A DNA stretch of 64,000 nt from Pseudorhodoplanes sp049324435 (GTDB lineage Bacteria; Pseudomonadota; Alphaproteobacteria; Rhizobiales; Xanthobacteraceae). The stretch lies in assembly GCA_049324435.1 (NCBI GenBank), contig JBMOOQ010000013.1, positions 20,644 to 84,643 of the forward strand, in the 5' to 3' direction. Shown one piece after another: positions 61,880 through 64,000 of the stretch. The notes beneath the pieces were generated by a model. The model did not search any database. It was not told where the DNA came from and was given only the letters and a program-made list of their open reading frames with translations. Both the position numbers and the translations under genes were made by a program. The first letter of the stretch is position 1. Each line of letters begins with the position of its first letter.

Positions 61880-62722
61880 ATGCACGCAACCGGGCTGCGG
61901 CGCATCGTTCTGTGCGCTGACGATTATGGTATGGCGCCGGGAGTCAACGAAGCGATCCGCGATCTGATTGCGCGCGGGCGGCTCAATGCCACCTCGGCGA
62001 TGGTGGTGGCGCCGTCGCTCACCGGAACGGACGCGGCAGCGCTCGCAGACCTGAAACGCAGCAGGCCCAAGCTTCAGATCGGGCTGCATTTCACGCTGAC
62101 AGCGCCGTTCCGGCCGGCGAGCGATAGCTATGCCCCGCTCAAATCGAACGCCTTTCTGCCGCTGCCGGCGACTCTCGGACGCGCGCTGATCGGGCGTCTC
62201 GACCGCGCGCGCATCGCGCAGGAATTGCGTGCGCAGATCGGGGCGTTTTCGCAGCGATTCGGGTTCCTGCCGGATTATGTCGACGGTCACCAGCACGTGC
62301 AGATCTTCCCGCAGATCCGCGATGCCGCGCTGTCGGTGATGCGCGATATGCTGCCGGGAGCCTGGATACGGCAATGCGGCCGCGTCACGCCGCTCGCGAC
62401 GCGCCTCGCCGACCGCAAGGGTCTTTTGCTCGACACGATGAGCCGGGGGTTCCGCAAGCGTGCCGCTGCGGCCGGGGTTGGATACAATCCGGCCTTCGCC
62501 GGCGCCTATGATTTCGGATCAAGTCCCGATTTCGCCGTGCTGTTTCCGAAATTTCTTCAAGAATTGCCGGGCCAGAGTGTGGTGATGTGCCATCCAGGCT
62601 TCGTGGATGACGAGCTCAAGGCTCTGGATCCGCTCACCAATTTGCGCGAGCGTGAATATGCCTATTTTGCGTCGGACGATTTCCCGAACGTGTTGCGAGA
62701 GCACCGCGTCACGTTGTCGTGA
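61880..62722 (+). CDS. ChbG/HpnK-family deacetylase (YdjC fold)
   Basis: A 280-residue deacetylase of the YdjC/ChbG family. Metal ligands are the Asp pair in LCADDYGMAPGVNEAI, His in DGHQHVQIFP and the C-terminal CHPGFVDDEL. ChbG deacetylates chitobiose and HpnK is linked to hopanoid synthesis. Here the neighbour is a polyprenyl glycosyltransferase, so the target may be an N-acetylated lipid-linked sugar. Inference only. Confidence 0.87.
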   Translation: MHATGLRRIVLCADDYGMAPGVNEAIRDLIARGRLNATSAMVVAPSLTGTDAAALADLKRSRPKLQIGLHFTLTAPFRPASDSYAPLKSNAFLPLPATLGRALIGRLDRARIAQELRAQIGAFSQRFGFLPDYVDGHQHVQIFPQIRDAALSVMRDMLPGAWIRQCGRVTPLATRLADRKGLLLDTMSRGFRKRAAAAGVGYNPAFAGAYDFGSSPDFAVLFPKFLQELPGQSVVMCHPGFVDDELKALDPLTNLREREYAYFASDDFPNVLREHRVTLS

Positions 62723-62791
62723 CATCTCCCGTCGCTGCAGCGGGCTTCCTACATCCAGTTTGCCCGTAGCGACGGGCATGGAGGACGATCG

Positions 62792-63547
62792 ATGACACCG
62801 CAGGAACGCAAACTGGTCGAAGATCTGTTCGAACGGCTTGCGACACTCGAACGCAATCCCCGCGAGGCCGACGCCGAGGAGGCGATCCGCGCCGGCCTGC
62901 GCAAGGCGCCAAATGCGGCCTATGCTCTCGTGCAGACCGTGCTGCTGCAGGAGGAAGCGCTGCGTCAGGCTAACGAACGCATCCGCGAGCTCGAAGGCGG
63001 CGAGCCGGAGCAAGACCAGAGCCGCGGCGGATTTCTCGATTCGATGCGCGACGCCGTGTTCGGCGGCGGCAGCGCCCGCAGCTCGGTCCCGCCTGTCGGC
63101 GGACGGCCGATGGGCGTGCCGGCGGGGTTCCCGCGTTCCGGCGAACCCTATCAGCCGCAAGCCGCCGGTCCGTATTCGCAGCAGCCGGAACCGGCACGCG
63201 GTGGCGGGTTTGGCGGCTCGTTTCTCGGCACTGCCGCTGCCGCTGCAGCAGGTGTGATCGGCGGCACGTTGCTGATGAATTCGCTCAAGGGCGCCTTCGG
63301 CGGCGATCAGGCGCATGCTCAAGGTCTGGGAAATATCGGCGGCTCATCGCCCAATCCATGGGGCGACGCCACGGCCGGCGGCGGCGACCTTGCGCGTCAG
63401 GCCGGTATCGACAGCATCGGAAAGCCGGGCGGCGAAACCGAACGTGCGGGGTTGTTCGATCAATCGCATGGATATGATGAGGAATTCATGCCGGACGAGG
63501 ATGGCGACAGCGATCTCGATATCGGCTTCGATGGCGATTACCTTTAG
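62792..63547 (+). CDS. DUF2076 domain-containing protein
   Basis: A 251-residue protein. The N-terminal 75 residues are a helical DUF2076 segment (MTPQERKLVEDLFERLATLE... QEEALRQANERIRELEGG), then a Gly/Pro/Gln-rich region, a small hydrophobic stretch (SFLGTAAAAAAGVIGGTLLM) like a membrane-associating segment, and an acidic C-terminus (DEDGDSDLDIGFDGDY). GGAGGA precedes the ATG. A strong terminator follows. Function unknown. Confidence 0.85.
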   Translation: MTPQERKLVEDLFERLATLERNPREADAEEAIRAGLRKAPNAAYALVQTVLLQEEALRQANERIRELEGGEPEQDQSRGGFLDSMRDAVFGGGSARSSVPPVGGRPMGVPAGFPRSGEPYQPQAAGPYSQQPEPARGGGFGGSFLGTAAAAAAGVIGGTLLMNSLKGAFGGDQAHAQGLGNIGGSSPNPWGDATAGGGDLARQAGIDSIGKPGGETERAGLFDQSHGYDEEFMPDEDGDSDLDIGFDGDYL

Positions 63548-63570
63548 TCAGGCCGGCACCGTCACATAAC

Positions 63571-63601
63571 AGAAGGGCCCGCGCGTCACGCGGGCCCTTC
63601 T
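63571..63601. terminator. Perfect bidirectional hairpin terminator
   Basis: AGAAGGGCCCGCG pairs with CGCGGGCCCTTCT (13 base pairs) around the five-base loop CGTCA. It lies 24 bases after the DUF2076 stop and before the convergent L,D-transpeptidase gene, so it can end both transcripts. The plus-side tail (TATTTG) is only moderately T-rich. Confidence 0.85.
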
Positions 63602-63688
63602 ATTTGCCGGGCCGGCCGGCGCCTGCCGGAAGGCTGGGGTCCTTCTGCGGCAGACGATGGCGCGGCCCGCTGATCGCCGCTTTTGCGA

Positions 63689-64000
63689 TCAGATGACGAC
63701 AACCTTGGTGCCGACTTTCACACGCTCATAGAGATCGACCACATCCTCATTGCGCATGCGGATGCAGCCGGACGAAACCGCCTGACCGATGGTCCAGGGC
63801 TCGTTGGAGCCGTGAATGCGATAGAGCGAGGAGCCCAGATAGAGGGCGCGCGCGCCGAGCGGATTGTCGGGGCCGCCGGCCATGTAATGCGGCAGATCGG
63901 GACGGCGCGCGAGCATCTCTTTCGGCGGCACCCAATCCGGCCACTCCGCCTTGCGGGTGATGGTCTTGACGCCGGCCCAGGTGAAGCCGGGCCGGCCGAC
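63689..64000 (-). CDS. L,D-transpeptidase (YkuD/ErfK), C-terminal part cut by window end
   Basis: The last 103 residues of an L,D-transpeptidase, continuing past the right edge. The catalytic signature is intact: His in YRIHGSN and SSGCIRM containing the nucleophilic Cys, with MRNEDVVDLYERV after it. These enzymes make 3-3 cross-links or attach proteins to peptidoglycan. The N-terminus, including any signal peptide, is not seen. It converges with the DUF2076 gene. Confidence 0.9.
   Translation of the reverse strand, partial: VGRPGFTWAGVKTITRKAEWPDWVPPKEMLARRPDLPHYMAGGPDNPLGARALYLGSSLYRIHGSNEPWTIGQAVSSGCIRMRNEDVVDLYERVKVGTKVVVI

Noticed and set aside
1..64000. CRISPR arrays, insertion sequences, prophage or toxin-antitoxin pairs
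   Set aside because: No regularly spaced direct repeats, transposase, integrase or typical toxin/antitoxin frames were seen on either strand.

Overview
The window is a contiguous piece of a GC-rich (well above 60% by eye) alphaproteobacterial chromosome. Gene content and order point to the Hyphomicrobiales (Rhizobiales), near the Bradyrhizobium / Rhodopseudomonas / Xanthobacteraceae group. Pointers are: a MarR + OmpR-type regulator + histidine kinase trio like PetP/PetR; the hisZ-hisG pair; a Kdo/lipid A cluster carrying DUF4170 and DUF2093 proteins; a DUF6101-like protein beside ubiA; and a fluoroacetate-dehalogenase-like enzyme very close to the Rhodopseudomonas palustris enzyme as I remember it. 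There is no phage, insertion sequence, CRISPR array, rRNA or recognisable tRNA. Nearly all of it is ordinary core chromosome.

Layout. 1-2523: MarR (cut by the window edge), response regulator, sensor kinase. 2590-4150: two unknown genes (secreted, membrane) of clearly lower GC, probably acquired. 4202-8451 (minus strand): TetR-like regulator, proC, a structured repeat, a YbjN protein, prs and a lipoprotein. 8551-11263 (minus): pgeF, a MidA/NDUFAF7-type methyltransferase and lgt, overlapping end to end. 11345-14272 (plus): UbiK-like protein, rplY, pth, ychF. 14729-16889: two MaoC proteins and an MFS transporter, coupled by ATGA overlaps. 16892-19997: rsmE, a proline-rich secreted protein, ubiA, a DUF6101-like protein. 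20219-25674: pmbA/tldE, an inositol-monophosphatase-family enzyme, DUF4170, DUF374 acyltransferase, waaA, lpxK, i.e. the lipid A/Kdo block. 26036-32494: an esterase-like protein, xseA, purD, then a dehalogenase / kinase-like / patatin trio. 32497-38799: tadA, rluB-type synthase, rsmD, mutL, arfB, pgi. 38979-47799 (minus): two M16 peptidases, an acidic secreted protein, lspA, ileS, ribF, a MaoC protein. 48033-53667: CheY-like protein, HAD phosphatase, a TipF-like degenerate EAL protein, GT39 and GT2 glycosyltransferases. 53680-60250: omega-aminotransferase, hisS, two NTF2-like genes (one broken), hisZ, hisG. 60261-64000: GtrA, GT2, a ChbG/HpnK-type deacetylase, a DUF2076 protein and an L,D-transpeptidase cut by the window end.

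How the genes work together. Envelope biogenesis dominates: lipoprotein maturation (lgt, lspA), lipid A and Kdo (waaA, lpxK, acyltransferase), peptidoglycan (pgeF, L,D-transpeptidase) and polyprenyl-phosphate glycosylation (GT2/GT39/GtrA). Translation and its quality control come next (rplY, pth, ychF, rsmE, rsmD, rluB, tadA, arfB, ileS, hisS), then nucleotide, proline, histidine and flavin biosynthesis.

The most interesting signals are not conventional genes. The 36.38-37.00 kb gap holds a consensus sigma70-type promoter (TTGACA, 17 nt, TATAAA) firing on the minus strand straight into a run of strong hairpins: a candidate structured RNA or long mutL leader. hisS contains a sharply bounded patch of about 50% GC over its insertion domain. 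One NTF2-like gene is frameshifted. A dienelactone-hydrolase-like protein has His in place of its nucleophile. Two families of palindromic intergenic repeats are present.
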